This document shows positions 34,540-44,714 of a stretch of DNA of 64,000 bases, piece after piece (position 1 is the first letter of the stretch; each line of letters begins with the position of its first letter). Source of the stretch: Oceanicola sp. D3 (GTDB taxonomy: Bacteria > Pseudomonadota > Alphaproteobacteria > Rhodobacterales > Rhodobacteraceae); assembly GCF_006351965.1 (NCBI RefSeq), contig NZ_CP040932.1:2852001-2916000 (forward strand), read 5' to 3'. The position numbers were made by a program, and so were the translations under genes. The notes under the pieces are model-generated. The model ran no database searches and was not told the origin of the DNA. It saw only the letters and a program-made list of their open reading frames with translations.

Positions 34540-35628
34540 TCACATCTGCGCCATCCAGAGCCGCACCTTCAGCCCGCCGTGGGCCACATGCGGCCCCGGT
34601 GGCTCCCAAGGCAGGCCGGTGGCGCGGGCGAGCTTTTCATCGCTCGTCACCATCGCCACCCGCCAGCCTTCAAAGCGCTCTTTCATGACTTTGCCAAAGC
34701 TGCCGTAAAGCCCGAAGAGCGGCCCCTTGCTGCCGATCCGGCTGCCGTAGGGCGGGTTGCAAATCACCAGCCCCGGCGCGCAATCGGGCCGCTCCAAGGC
34801 GCTCACGCTGGCCTCCTCGAAGCGGCAGTCCACACCCGCCCGCTCTGCATTCTCCCGGCTCATCTTCACTGCCCCCGCATCGCGGTCAGAGCCGATGATC
34901 GGCCCCTCCCCCCGCGCCACCGACGGCCTCGCCTTCAGCGCCGCAAACCCCTCGGCATCGAACCCCGGAAACCCCTCAAAGGCAAAGCGCCGCCCCCGTC
35001 CCGGGGCCAGCCCGGCAGCAATCTCCGCCGCCTCGATGCAAAAGGTGCCAGAGCCGCACATCGGGTCCATCACCGCCTCGCGCCCGGCATAGCCCGCCGC
35101 CCGCAGCAGCCCGGCGGCCATGGTCTCGCGCAGCGGCGCGGCGTTCACCGCCGTCTTGAAGCCCCGCCGATGCAGCGCCTCGCCCGAGCTGTCCACGCTC
35201 ACCACGCAACGGTTTTCCTCGATCCGCACCAGCACCCGCAGCCCCTCCGGGTCCACTACCGCGCCTGCGCGGCCCAAGGCCTCCTCCAGCCGCCCCTTCA
35301 CCGCGCCCGCGTGATAGAGCTTGGAGTGCTTTGTCGCCGCCTCGGCTCGCACCGGCTGGCCCGGCACCAACACCGCGGCCCAATCCACCGCGTCCAGCCC
35401 GGTCTCCAGCGCCCTGAAGCTCATCGCCCGAAAGCTCGCCAGCCGCACCAGCACCCGCCCCGGAATGCGCAGCACCAGATTGGCCCGCCAAACCTCGCTC
35501 CACGCGCCCCGGCACACCACGCCGCCAACCACCACGCGCGCCTTTGCGAAGCCCTGCTCGCGGGCCTCGGCGGCAGCCACCTCCTCCAGCCCCGGCGCGA
35601 CCACCAGAAAGATCTCAAGCTTTTCCAT
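34540..35628 (-). CDS. THUMP-domain class I RNA methyltransferase (RlmL N-terminal/YpsC-like)
   Basis: 362 residues. The first ~150 form a ferredoxin-like plus THUMP RNA-binding region ([20 protein letters not shown] is the typical opening). The rest is a SAM methyltransferase of the Trm11/RlmL group: [17 protein letters not shown] (motif I), [22 protein letters not shown], and catalytic NPPYGSRIG. It is probably an N2-guanine methyltransferase acting on rRNA, comparable with the first half of E. coli RlmL; the exact site is unknown. Diverges from hisF with only 59 bp between start codons. Confidence 0.87.
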   Translation of the reverse strand: MEKLEIFLVVAPGLEEVAAAEAREQGFAKARVVVGGVVCRGAWSEVWRANLVLRIPGRVLVRLASFRAMSFRALETGLDAVDWAAVLVPGQPVRAEAATKHSKLYHAGAVKGRLEEALGRAGAVVDPEGLRVLVRIEENRCVVSVDSSGEALHRRGFKTAVNAAPLRETMAAGLLRAAGYAGREAVMDPMCGSGTFCIEAAEIAAGLAPGRGRRFAFEGFPGFDAEGFAALKARPSVARGEGPIIGSDRDAGAVKMSRENAERAGVDCRFEEASVSALERPDCAPGLVICNPPYGSRIGSKGPLFGLYGSFGKVMKERFEGWRVAMVTSDEKLARATGLPWEPPGPHVAHGGLKVRLWMAQM

Positions 35629-35687
35629 GCCCCTGCCCTAGCCGCCCCGGCTTCCCTCCGCCAGCAAAACCGGCTATCGCGTGCCCC

Positions 35688-36449
35688 ATGTTGAAGACCC
35701 GCATCATCCCCTGCCTTGACGTGGCCGATGGCCGCGTGGTCAAGGGCGTCAACTTCGTCGACCTCGTAGATGCCGGCGACCCGGTGGAATCCGCCCGCGC
35801 CTATGACGCCGCCGGCGCCGACGAGCTCTGCTTTCTCGATATCCACGCGACCCATGAAAACCGCGGCACCATGTATGATCTCGCCACGCGCACGGCCGAG
35901 CAATGCTTCATGCCGCTCACCATCGGCGGCGGCGTGCGGACCCACGAGGACGTCCGCAAACTGCTGCTCTCGGGCGCCGACAAGGTGAGCTTCAACTCCG
36001 CCGCCGTGGCCGACCCGAACGTGATCACCGAGGCCGCCATGCGCTTCGGCTCGCAATGCATCGTCTGCGCGATCGACGCAAAAACGGTCGAGCCCGGCCG
36101 CTGGGAAATCTTCACCCACGGCGGCCGCCGCCCCACCGGCATCGACGCGGTCGAATTTGCCGTGATGATCGCCGAAAAAGGCGCGGGCGAGATCCTCCTC
36201 ACCTCGATGGACCGTGACGGCACCAAGGCCGGCTTCAACCTGCCCCTCACCCGCGCCATCGCCGATGCGGTGCCGGTGCCGGTGATCGCCTCGGGCGGGG
36301 TCGGCACGCTTGATCACCTCGTCGAAGGCGTCACCGAGGGCCACGCCTCCGCCGTGCTCGCCGCCTCGATCTTCCACTTCGGCACCTACACCATCGGCGA
36401 GGCCAAGGCACACATGGCCGCCGCCGGAATTCCCGTGAGGATGACATGA
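35688..36449 (+). CDS. hisF: Imidazole glycerol phosphate synthase cyclase subunit HisF
   Basis: 253-residue TIM barrel that joins PRFAR and HisH-supplied ammonia to give IGP and AICAR. Catalytic Asp11 in PCLDVADGR and the second in LTSMDRDGT; phosphate sites GGGVRT and SGGVG. ATG at 35688 gives the standard [12 protein letters not shown] start, but no Shine-Dalgarno sequence is visible in front of it, so the message may be leaderless or weakly initiated. hisE overlaps its stop. Confidence 0.95.
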   Translation: MLKTRIIPCLDVADGRVVKGVNFVDLVDAGDPVESARAYDAAGADELCFLDIHATHENRGTMYDLATRTAEQCFMPLTIGGGVRTHEDVRKLLLSGADKVSFNSAAVADPNVITEAAMRFGSQCIVCAIDAKTVEPGRWEIFTHGGRRPTGIDAVEFAVMIAEKGAGEILLTSMDRDGTKAGFNLPLTRAIADAVPVPVIASGGVGTLDHLVEGVTEGHASAVLAASIFHFGTYTIGEAKAHMAAAGIPVRMT

Positions 36450-36751
36450 GCCTTTCCGCCCTCGCCGCCACCATCGAGGCCCGCAAATCCGCCGATCCCG
36501 AATCGAGCTGGACAGCCAAGCTCCTCGCCAAGGGCCCGGAGAAATGCGCCGAGAAATTCGGTGAAGAAGCGGTGGAAGCCATCATCGAAGCGGTGAAGGG
36601 CGACCGCGCCAAGCTCACCTCCGAGGCCGCCGATGCGCTCTACCACCTGCTGGTCATGTGCGCCGCCCGCGATGTCACCCTGGCCGACATCGAAGCCGAG
36701 CTTGCCGCACGCACCCACCAATCGGGCCTGAGCGAAAAGGCCTCCCGCTAG
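36446..36751 (+). CDS. hisE: Phosphoribosyl-ATP pyrophosphatase HisE
   Basis: 101-residue all-helical MazG-like enzyme of the second histidine step. [20 protein letters not shown] and [10 protein letters not shown] carry the conserved Glu residues that bind magnesium, and [11 protein letters not shown] the DALYH motif. ATG overlaps the hisF stop (ATGA). HisI, the fused partner in enterics, is separate and not in the window. Confidence 0.94.
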   Translation: MSLSALAATIEARKSADPESSWTAKLLAKGPEKCAEKFGEEAVEAIIEAVKGDRAKLTSEAADALYHLLVMCAARDVTLADIEAELAARTHQSGLSEKASR

Positions 36752-36776
36752 GCCCGCCCGCCCCTCATTGGTCCTC

Positions 36777-36809
36777 CGAAAATCCCGGGGGTGTGGGGGC
36801 AGCGCCCCC
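36777..36809. repeat. Interspersed repeat, GGGGGTGTGGGGGCAGC family (copy 2)
   Basis: Second copy of the element in 31184-31209: CCGGGGGTGTGGGGGCAGCG and CCCCC, preceded here by CCGAAAATC. It fills most of the convergent hisE-RidA gap and can form a GGGGGC/GCCCCC hairpin. Confidence 0.65.
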
Positions 36810-36839
36810 ACTGCGCAACGGCGCAGCGAAGCTCCCCGC

Positions 36840-37220
36840 TCAAGGCAGCCGCGCCGTCACCTCGATCTCGATCTTCATCGCCGGGCTGATCAACCCCGCC
36901 TCGATCATCATTGCCGCAGGCCGCGCCTTGCCGAAGGCCTCCGCCAGCACAGGCCAGCAGGGCTCAAAGTCGGCGGCCACCGGCAGCACGTAGTTCACCC
37001 GCACCACGTCATCCAGGCTCGCCCCGGCTTCGGCCAATGCCCGCCGGATCGTCTCCAACGTATTGCGGCACTGCTCCACCACGCCCTCGGGCATTTCGCC
37101 GGTCTCAGGGTCAGCCCCGGTGCTGCCGGCCACGAACACCCAGCCATCGCACACCACGGCACGGCTGTAGCCGATCTTTTCCTCATAAGGCCCACCCGAA
37201 GATATCAACCGCCGTTCCAT
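36840..37220 (-). CDS. RidA/YjgF-family protein
   Basis: 126 residues. RidA-like pattern: GYSRAVVCDGWVFVAGSTG, then EQCRNTLETIRRALAEAGASLDDVVRV and a C-terminal MIEAGLISPAMKIEIEVTA. Members deaminate reactive enamine/imine intermediates or act in specialised catabolism; the Arg of the canonical active site appears replaced by Ala/Lys in AMKIEIE, so it may belong to a subgroup without RidA deaminase activity. ATG at 37220 with GGAGGG five bases upstream. Separated from clpX by a terminator. Confidence 0.78.
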   Translation of the reverse strand: MERRLISSGGPYEEKIGYSRAVVCDGWVFVAGSTGADPETGEMPEGVVEQCRNTLETIRRALAEAGASLDDVVRVNYVLPVAADFEPCWPVLAEAFGKARPAAMMIEAGLISPAMKIEIEVTARLP

Positions 37221-37233
37221 ACGTCCCTCCAAC

Positions 37234-37259
37234 AAAAAAGGCCCCGCTTCCGCGAGGCC
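37234..37259 (-). terminator. clpX terminator
   Basis: Read leftward, GGCCTCGC pairs with GCGGGGCC (37259-37240) around GGAA, followed by TTTTTTGTT. It is a classic intrinsic terminator 40 bp after the clpX stop. Confidence 0.85.
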
Positions 37260-37264
37260 CGTAG

Positions 37265-37284
37265 GGTGGGCAATTCTGCCCACC
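37265..37284. repeat. GGTGGGCA palindromic repeat, copy 1
   Basis: GGTGGGCA-attc-TGCCCACC. The same palindrome with the shared lead GTAGGGTGGGCAATT occurs at 42003-42021, and a third version at 44676-44695. Confidence 0.65.
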
Positions 37285-37298
37285 GTTCGCTCCGTTCC

Positions 37299-38564
<1,266 letters not shown>

Positions 38565-38697
38565 TCATAACCCCTCGGGCTGCCTTGCCCGTTGTCTTGC
38601 ATTCTGCCCCGTGTGCGCCCCTGATGCAAAAGCCTAGGGCAGCACCCAGCGGGACACAACGCCAAATTAAAGTGAACGGCGCACGCTTTGCCGCAGC

Positions 38698-39333
38698 TTA
38701 CTTGCTGCCGCTCTCGTCGCCGCTCTTGTCGCGGTTCTCCACGATCTCGTCGATCAGGCCCCAGTCCTTGGCTTCATCTGGGCTCATGAAGTTGTCGCGC
38801 TCAAGCGCGGCTTCCACCTTCTTCAGGCTTTGGCCCGTGTGCTTAACATAGATCTGGTTAAGCCGGTCTTTCAGCTTCTGGGTTTCCTGCGCGTGGATCA
38901 TGATATCCGTCGCCTGGCCCTGATAGCCACCGGAGGGCTGGTGCACCATGATGCGGCTGTTGGGCAGCGAAAAGCGCATTCCCGTCTCGCCAGCGGTCAG
39001 CAGCAGCGAGCCCATCGAGGCCGCCTGGCCGATCACCAGCGTGCTCACCTTCGGGCGGATATACTGCATCGTGTCATAGATCGAGAGACCGGATGTCACC
39101 ACGCCGCCGGGGCTGTTGATGTACATGCTGATTTCTTTTTTCGGGTTCTCCGCCTCAAGGTGCAAAAGCTGCGCCACGATAAGCTGGCTCATGCCGTCGT
39201 GCACCGGGCCGTTCACAAATACGATCCGCTCCTTCAGCAGCCGCGAGAAGATATCATAGGCCCGCTCGCCACGGCTGGTCTGCTCAACCACCATGGGGAC
39301 GAGGTTCATGTAGGTTTCAACGGGGTCGTTCAT
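38698..39333 (-). CDS. clpP: ATP-dependent Clp protease proteolytic subunit ClpP
   Basis: 211-residue serine peptidase with a complete Ser106 (GQAASMGS), His131 (MVHQPSGG), Asp180 triad. The N-terminus has the short propeptide expected before processing. The last dozen residues ([13 protein letters not shown]) are a charged tail. Together with ClpX it forms the ClpXP protease, which in alphaproteobacteria degrades cell-cycle regulators such as CtrA. Confidence 0.97.
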   Translation of the reverse strand: MNDPVETYMNLVPMVVEQTSRGERAYDIFSRLLKERIVFVNGPVHDGMSQLIVAQLLHLEAENPKKEISMYINSPGGVVTSGLSIYDTMQYIRPKVSTLVIGQAASMGSLLLTAGETGMRFSLPNSRIMVHQPSGGYQGQATDIMIHAQETQKLKDRLNQIYVKHTGQSLKKVEAALERDNFMSPDEAKDWGLIDEIVENRDKSGDESGSK

Positions 39334-39390
39334 AACTCGGGCCTCGACTTTATGGGCCCCGGTCGGCGGGGCTGTGGTTCTCTTCCCCTT

Positions 39391-39419
39391 GTCTTAGTGC
39401 TGGCATGGGGGGGCTGCAA
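39391..39419 (-). promoter_or_regulatory. Candidate clpP promoter
   Basis: Read leftward: TTGCAG (39419-39414), 17 bp containing a run of seven C, TAAGAC (39396-39391), 57 bp before the clpP start. Nothing else is seen in the 158-bp clpP-hpaR gap. Confidence 0.35.
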
Positions 39420-39491
39420 GAGCACCACGCCCAAAGACCTCATAACCGTGAACAATTGGTTGAGACGGCGGCGACTGACGCGCAAAGCCGT

Positions 39492-39968
39492 TCAGGTCTT
39501 CTGCTCCGCCAGATCATTGAGCAGATCGAGCAGGGCATCCACCTTCTCCTGGCCAAATGCCTGCTCCAACTCGCTGAATATCCGGTTGCTCTCGCCCATA
39601 TGCCGGGCAATCAGCGCCCGCCCCTCCTCGGTGATCGCCAGCCGCAGCTTGCGCCCGTCATGGGGGTCTTTTTCTCGGGTGATATAGCCGCGCTCTTCGA
39701 GCGACTGCATGATGCGGGTGAGGCTGGGCAGCAAGAGGCAGGCCTGATGCGCCAACTCCTTGGGCTCCATCCTGCGATTCTCATCAAGCACACGCAGCAC
39801 GCGCCACTGTTGCTCGGTCACACCTGTGGAGGCCAGCATTCCGCGCAGCGGAGCCATCACGGCTTCGCGCGCCCTCAAAAGCGCAATCGGCAGAGACCGT
39901 GACGTATGGCGCATCGAAACATTACCCTCCCGAGCCCCGCCAGCAGACATCGGGGTATCATCTGACAT
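39492..39968 (-). CDS. hpaR: Homoprotocatechuate degradation regulator HpaR (MarR family)
   Basis: 158 residues. The winged-helix core (VTEQQWRVLRVLDENRRMEPKE..., CLLLPSLTRIMQSLEERGYI, DPHDGRKLRLAITEEGR) and the motif RSLPIALLRAREAVM are those of HpaR, the MarR-type repressor of the homoprotocatechuate meta pathway, released by 4-hydroxyphenylacetate or related aromatics. ATG at 39968 is used; an internal ATG at residue 19 (MRHTSRS) matches the usual HpaR start and is an alternative. Divergent from hpaF. Confidence 0.85.
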   Translation of the reverse strand: MSDDTPMSAGGAREGNVSMRHTSRSLPIALLRAREAVMAPLRGMLASTGVTEQQWRVLRVLDENRRMEPKELAHQACLLLPSLTRIMQSLEERGYITREKDPHDGRKLRLAITEEGRALIARHMGESNRIFSELEQAFGQEKVDALLDLLNDLAEQKT

Positions 39969-40044
39969 GTATTATGTATGACTTATTCGTGACAGTGCAT
40001 CAAGATAGGTTATCAGCCGGTGTGGGGTCTGGCGTCAATAAAAC

Positions 40045-40073
40045 TTGACACCCGGGATGAATGTAATTAACGA
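40045..40073 (+). promoter_or_regulatory. Promoter of the hpa operon
   Basis: TTGACA (40045-40050) is a perfect -35; 17 bp later TAACGA (40068-40073) is a weak -10 that lies inside the HpaR-type dyad 40066-40079. This arrangement fits repression by steric block. Confidence 0.5.
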
Positions 40074-40079
40074 GTTAAT
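40066..40079. promoter_or_regulatory. Putative HpaR operator
   Basis: ATTAAC-GA-GTTAAT is a perfect palindrome of the size bound by MarR dimers, covering the -10 region of the hpaF promoter and 20 bp before the hpaF GTG. Direct binding is inferred from position. Confidence 0.55.
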
Positions 40080-40098
40080 AACTTCTGGGGAGGAGCCC

Positions 40099-40494
40099 GT
40101 GCCACATATCCGCATCGAATACTCGGCCAACCTTGAGGCCCACGCCGATATCTCCGCCTTTTGCGAGGCCCTGCGGCGGGCCGGGCTGGAAACCGGCGTG
40201 TTTCCCATGGCCGGCATCCGCGTGCGCGCGGCGCGGTGCGAGGCCTACGCCATCGCCGATGGCGACCCGGCCAATATCTTCGTCGATATCTCCATCCGCC
40301 TGCGCGGCGGTCGCCCGCAGGACGCCAAGGAAGCCGCCACGGCCCATGTCTTCGAAGCCGCCCGCGCCTTCCTCGCCCCGGTCATCGCAAGCCAGCCGAT
40401 CATGCTCAGCCTTGAAATGCGCGACATTGACCCAGCCCTTTCGCCCAAGCTCAACACCGTGCGCGACCATATCGCCGCTAAGGAGGCCCAATGA
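40099..40494 (+). CDS. hpaF: 5-carboxymethyl-2-hydroxymuconate isomerase HpaF (GTG start)
   Basis: 131-residue tautomerase-superfamily enzyme (CHMI). The mature N-terminus after the initiator would be Pro2 of M-PHIRIEYSANL, the catalytic proline, which decides for GTG at 40099; the frame is open 18 codons more but that would bury Pro2. GGGGAGGAG lies just before the GTG. It isomerises 5-carboxymethyl-2-hydroxymuconate in the homoprotocatechuate pathway. hpaE overlaps its stop by four bases. Confidence 0.9.
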   Translation: MPHIRIEYSANLEAHADISAFCEALRRAGLETGVFPMAGIRVRAARCEAYAIADGDPANIFVDISIRLRGGRPQDAKEAATAHVFEAARAFLAPVIASQPIMLSLEMRDIDPALSPKLNTVRDHIAAKEAQ

Positions 40495-41993
40495 CCGACC
40501 TCGCCACCAACACCGCCAGCCTCGCCCCCCACCTTGCCCGCCTGAAGGCCGAGGGCATCGCCCACCGCATTGCCGGGCAGGATGTGACAGGCGCCACCTT
40601 CACCAACCATTCACCCGTCGATGAAAGCGAAATCTGCCAGGTCGCCCGCGGCACCGCCGCCGATATCGACGCCGCCGCTCAGGCCGCCAAAGCCGCCTTT
40701 CCCGCCTGGCGCGACATGCCCGGCACCGCCCGCAAGAAACTGCTCCACGCCGTGGCCGATGCCATCGAGGCCAATGCCGAGAAGATCGCCCTTTGCGAGG
40801 CGTGGGACACCGGCCAACCGATCCGCTTCATGGCCAAGGCGGCGCTCCGCGGGGCTGAAAACTTCCGTTTCTTTGCAGACCGCGCCCCATCGGCCCGCGA
40901 CGGCCAGCACCTGCCCTCGCCCACGCTGATGAACGTCACCACCCGCGTGCCGATCGGCCCCGTGGGCGTCATCACCCCGTGGAACACCCCCTTCATGCTC
41001 TCCACATGGAAGATCGCCCCCGCGCTCGCCGCAGGCTGCACCATCGTCCATAAACCGGCCGAGTTCTCCCCCGTCACAGCCCGCCTGCTTATCGAGATCG
41101 CAGAAGAGGCCGGTCTGCCACCGGGCGTGTGGAACATGGTGAACGGGATGGGTGAAGAGGCCGGCAAGGCCCTCACCGAGCACCCCGCCATCAAGGCCAT
41201 CGCCTTCGTGGGCGAAAGCAAAACCGGCTCCATGATCCAGGCCCAGGGCGCGCCCACCCTCAAGCGCTGCCACTTCGAGCTTGGCGGCAAAAACCCGGTG
41301 GTGGTGTTTGAAGATGCCGATCTGCCCCGCGCCCTCGATGCCGCCATCTTCATGATCTACTCGCTCAACGGCGAGCGCTGCACCTCCTCCTCGCGCCTGC
41401 TGGTGCAGGAGAGCATTGCCGAGAAATTCGAGACCGAGCTGGCCGCCCGGGTGAAAAATATAAAGGTCGGCCACCCGCTTGATCCGAAAACCGAGGTTGG
41501 CCCGCTCATCCACAAGACCCACTTCGACAAAGTGGCGAGCTACTTCGACAAGGCCACCTCCGAAGGCGCCACCATCGCCGCAGGCGGCACCCGCGTCGGC
41601 GAGGCCGGGCACTTCGTGGCCCCCACCCTCTTCACCGATGCCACCAACGACATGGCCATCGCGCAGGAAGAAATCTTCGGCCCCGTCCTCACCTCGATCC
41701 GCTTTGCCGACGAGGCCGAGGCCCTGAGCATCGCCAACACCATCCCCTACGGCCTCACCGCCTACGTCTGGACGCAAGACATCACCCGCGCCATGCGCTT
41801 CACCGATGGGCTGGAGGCCGGAATGATCTGGGTGAACTCCGAAAACGTCCGCCACCTGCCCACCCCCTTCGGCGGGGTAAAGGCCAGCGGCATCGGCCGC
41901 GACGGCGGCGACTGGTCCTTCGAGTTCTACATGGAGCAAAAACACATCGGCTTCGCCACCGGCACCCACAAGATCCCGCGCCTCGGCGCCTGA
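40491..41993 (+). CDS. hpaE: 5-carboxymethyl-2-hydroxymuconate semialdehyde dehydrogenase HpaE
   Basis: 500-residue NAD-dependent aldehyde dehydrogenase. Catalytic Cys297 in NGERCTSSSR, general base Glu263 in FELGGKNP and the PWNTP motif near 163-167. The NGERCTSSSR signature and the operon context identify it as HpaE, which oxidises the ring-cleavage semialdehyde made by HpaD. Translationally coupled to hpaF. Confidence 0.92.
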   Translation: MTDLATNTASLAPHLARLKAEGIAHRIAGQDVTGATFTNHSPVDESEICQVARGTAADIDAAAQAAKAAFPAWRDMPGTARKKLLHAVADAIEANAEKIALCEAWDTGQPIRFMAKAALRGAENFRFFADRAPSARDGQHLPSPTLMNVTTRVPIGPVGVITPWNTPFMLSTWKIAPALAAGCTIVHKPAEFSPVTARLLIEIAEEAGLPPGVWNMVNGMGEEAGKALTEHPAIKAIAFVGESKTGSMIQAQGAPTLKRCHFELGGKNPVVVFEDADLPRALDAAIFMIYSLNGERCTSSSRLLVQESIAEKFETELAARVKNIKVGHPLDPKTEVGPLIHKTHFDKVASYFDKATSEGATIAAGGTRVGEAGHFVAPTLFTDATNDMAIAQEEIFGPVLTSIRFADEAEALSIANTIPYGLTAYVWTQDITRAMRFTDGLEAGMIWVNSENVRHLPTPFGGVKASGIGRDGGDWSFEFYMEQKHIGFATGTHKIPRLGA

Positions 41994-42002
41994 CACCCGT
42001 AG

Positions 42003-42045
42003 GGTGGGCAATTTGCCCACCGCTTCGGCGGGCAATCAGCCCGCC
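42003..42045. repeat. GGTGGGCA palindromic repeat, copy 2, plus second hairpin
   Basis: GGTGGGCAA-T-TTGCCCACC (42003-42021) then GGCGGGC-aatca-GCCCGCC (42027-42045), both in the 69-bp hpaE-hpaD gap. With no T tract they are more likely message-stabilising stems than terminators. Confidence 0.6.
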
Positions 42046-42062
42046 ACCCCGAGGAGGAAACC

Positions 42063-43043
42063 ATGCCCATTCCCGCACCCAACCTGACCCCGGCTTTCAA
42101 CATCCTGCGGCTGAGCCACGTCGAGCTGATCGTCACCGACCTCGCCAAGAGCCGCGCCTTCTATGTCGACACCCTCGGCCTGCAAGTCACCGATGAAGAC
42201 GCCTCCACCATCTACCTAAGGGCGATGGAGGAGCGCGGGCATCATTGCCTCGTGCTCAAACAGGGGGATGAACCGCGTGCACGCGATCTCTCCTTCAAGC
42301 TCTTCGACGAGGAGCATCTGGAGAAAGCCGAGCACTTCTTCCGCAGCAAGGGCCACCCAACCGAATGGGTCGAACGCCCCTACCAGTCGCGCACCTTCCG
42401 CACCCGCGACCCGCACGGCATTCCGCTGGAGTTTTACGCCCGGATGGACCGCCTCCCCCCGATCCACCAGCAATACAAGCTCTACAACGGCGTCAAACCG
42501 CTGCGGATCGACCACTTCAACTGCTTCTCACCCGATGTCGATGCCTCCGTCGCCTTCTACAACGAGCTCGGCTTCCGGGTGACCGAGTACACCGAAGATG
42601 CAGAAACCGGCCGCCTCTGGGCCGCATGGTGCCACCGCAAGGGCGGCGTGCACGACATGGCCTTCACCAACGGCACCGGCCCGCGCCTGCACCACACCGC
42701 CTTCTGGGTGCCCACCCCGCTCAACATCATCGACCTGCTCGACCTGATGGCCACCACCGGCTGGGTCGACAACATCGAGCGCGGGCCGGGCCGCCACGGC
42801 ATCTCCAACGCCTTCTTCCTCTACATCCGCGACCCGGACGGCCACCGCACCGAGATCTACTGCTCCGACTATCAAACGGTGGACCCGGACCTTGAGCCGA
42901 TCAAATGGGATCTCAAAGACCCGCAACGCCAAACCCTCTGGGGCGCCCCTGCTCCCCGCTCATGGTTCGAGGAGGGCTCCCTGTTTGAGGGCACCGACCC
43001 GGTCGCCTCCACCCTCGCCGCCACCCCGATCGTCGCCCCGTAG
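42063..43043 (+). CDS. hpaD: 3,4-dihydroxyphenylacetate 2,3-dioxygenase HpaD
   Basis: 326-residue type I extradiol dioxygenase of two VOC modules. Metal ligands correspond to His151 (RIDHFN), His210/211 (LHHTAFW) and Glu264 (HRTEIYCSDY); the family uses Fe(II) or Mn(II). It opens the homoprotocatechuate ring between C2 and C3. GAGGAGG stands five bases before the ATG. The stop TAG lies inside the first unit of a 25-bp tandem repeat. Confidence 0.95.
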   Translation: MPIPAPNLTPAFNILRLSHVELIVTDLAKSRAFYVDTLGLQVTDEDASTIYLRAMEERGHHCLVLKQGDEPRARDLSFKLFDEEHLEKAEHFFRSKGHPTEWVERPYQSRTFRTRDPHGIPLEFYARMDRLPPIHQQYKLYNGVKPLRIDHFNCFSPDVDASVAFYNELGFRVTEYTEDAETGRLWAAWCHRKGGVHDMAFTNGTGPRLHHTAFWVPTPLNIIDLLDLMATTGWVDNIERGPGRHGISNAFFLYIRDPDGHRTEIYCSDYQTVDPDLEPIKWDLKDPQRQTLWGAPAPRSWFEEGSLFEGTDPVASTLAATPIVAP

Positions 43044-43110
43044 GGGCGCGGGCTTAATAGCCCCGTAGGGGCGCGGGCATGATAGCCCCGTAGGGGCGCC
43101 GGGCATTCTC
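43036..43110. repeat. 25-bp tandem repeat (three copies) over the hpaD stop
   Basis: Units at 43036-43060, 43061-43085 and 43086-43110 begin CCCCGTAGGGGCGCGGGC (third copy with CGCCGGGC). CCCC-GTA-GGGG is itself a hairpin core. A degenerate fourth stretch (GGGGCGCAGGCATGATCGCC) follows at about 43119-43138. The rest of the gap to gabD is unstructured. Confidence 0.8.
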
Positions 43111-43213
43111 ACCACGGCGGGGCGCAGGCATGATCGCCTCTAGGAACCAGGGATTGCCGCCCGCCCACTTGGCGCTACAGTCCAGCCCAACGCAAAGCAG
43201 AAGAGGACCGACC

Positions 43214-44668
43214 ATGCCGATGCCCAAACTCAACGACCCCGACCTGCTGAAAGAGGCCTGCCTCGTTGCCGGCAAATGGGTGCCCGCGGGCGAGGATGCC
43301 ATCGAGGTCACCAACCCCTCCACCGGCGAAGTGATCGGCCGCGTGCCCAAGCTCGGCGCGAAGGAAACCGACGAGGCCATCGAGGCCGCCCGGATCGCGC
43401 AAAAGGACTGGGCGAAGCGCACGGCAGAAGACCGCGCCGACGTGCTGATGAAATGGCATGACCTGATGATGGCCGCGCAAGACGATCTCGGCGCGATCAT
43501 GACCGCCGAGCAGGGCAAGCCGCTTGCCGAGGCCAAGGGCGAGGTTGCCTATGGCGCCAGCTTCATCCGGTGGTTCGCCGAGCAATGCCGCCGCGCCAAC
43601 GGCGAGGTCATCCCCGGCCACCAGCCCGACAAGCGCATCGTCGTGCTCAAGCAGCCGGTGGGCGTGGTGGCCGCAATCACGCCGTGGAACTTCCCCAACG
43701 CCATGATCACCCGCAAGGCCGGCCCCGCCCTCGGCGCAGGCTGCGCCATGGTGCTCAAGCCCGCCTCACAAACCCCCTTCTCCGCCATCGCCCTCGGCGT
43801 TCTGGCCGAGCGCGCAGGCCTGCCGCTGGAGCTCTTCTCCATCCTCACCGGCTCGGCCTCGGCCATCGGCGGCGCGATGACCGCGAGCGAAACCGTCCGC
43901 GCCCTCACCTTCACCGGCTCCACAGAGGTGGGTGCCAAGCTCTACGAGCAATGCGCGCCGACGATCAAGAAACTCGGCCTTGAACTGGGCGGCAACGCCC
44001 CCTTCCTCGTCTTCGATGACGCCGATGTGGACGCCGCCGTGGAAGGCGCGGTGATCGCCAAGTTCCGCAACAACGGCCAAACCTGCGTCTGCGCCAACCG
44101 GATCTACGTGCAATCCGGCATCTACGACGAGTTCGCCGAAAAACTGGCCGCCAAGGTCAGCACCATGAAAACCGGCGACGGCTTCGACGAGGGCGTCAAC
44201 TTTGGCCCGCTGATCGACGAAGGCGGGCTGGAAAAGGTGCGCGACCACGTCGAAGACGCCAAGAGCAAAGGCGCCAAGGTCATCCTCGGCGGCGAGCCGC
44301 ATGAGAAGGGCGGCACCTTTTGGCAACCCACCGTGCTCACCGGCGTCGACACCTCGATGAAAGTGACGACAGAAGAAACCTTCGGCCCCGTCGCCCCCCT
44401 CTTCAAGTTCGAAACCGAAGAGGAGGCCATCGAGGCCGCCAATGCCACCGAGTTCGGCCTTGCCAGCTACTTCTACGCCCGCGACCTCTCCCGCGTCTGG
44501 CGGGTGTCCGAGGCGCTCGATTACGGCATGGTCGGCATCAACACCGGCCTCATCTCCACCGCCGTCGCCCCCTTCGGCGGGGTCAAGCACTCCGGCCTCG
44601 GCCGCGAAGGCTCAACCCACGGCATGGAAGAGTTCATGGAGCTGAAATACCTCTGCATGGACGTTTAA
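43214..44668 (+). CDS. gabD: Succinate-semialdehyde dehydrogenase (NAD(P)+), GabD type
   Basis: 484-residue aldehyde dehydrogenase. Catalytic Cys291 in NNGQTCVCANR and Glu257 in LELGGNAP are the GabD signatures, as are RKAGPALGAGCAM and FGPVAPLF. In this operon it would oxidise succinic semialdehyde, the product of the pathway's final aldolase, to succinate. ATG at 43214 with AGAGG in front is preferred to an upstream ATG in the repeat region. Confidence 0.9.
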   Translation: MPMPKLNDPDLLKEACLVAGKWVPAGEDAIEVTNPSTGEVIGRVPKLGAKETDEAIEAARIAQKDWAKRTAEDRADVLMKWHDLMMAAQDDLGAIMTAEQGKPLAEAKGEVAYGASFIRWFAEQCRRANGEVIPGHQPDKRIVVLKQPVGVVAAITPWNFPNAMITRKAGPALGAGCAMVLKPASQTPFSAIALGVLAERAGLPLELFSILTGSASAIGGAMTASETVRALTFTGSTEVGAKLYEQCAPTIKKLGLELGGNAPFLVFDDADVDAAVEGAVIAKFRNNGQTCVCANRIYVQSGIYDEFAEKLAAKVSTMKTGDGFDEGVNFGPLIDEGGLEKVRDHVEDAKSKGAKVILGGEPHEKGGTFWQPTVLTGVDTSMKVTTEETFGPVAPLFKFETEEEAIEAANATEFGLASYFYARDLSRVWRVSEALDYGMVGINTGLISTAVAPFGGVKHSGLGREGSTHGMEEFMELKYLCMDV

Positions 44669-44675
44669 TCTCAAG

Positions 44676-44695
44676 GGTGGGCAGCCCTGCCCACC
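44676..44695. repeat. GGTGGGCA palindromic repeat, copy 3
   Basis: GGTGGGCA-gccc-TGCCCACC, in the 46-bp gabD-hpaG gap. Stem identical to copy 1, loop different. Confidence 0.6.
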
Positions 44696-44714
44696 ACCCC
44701 ACCAGGAGCTAATC

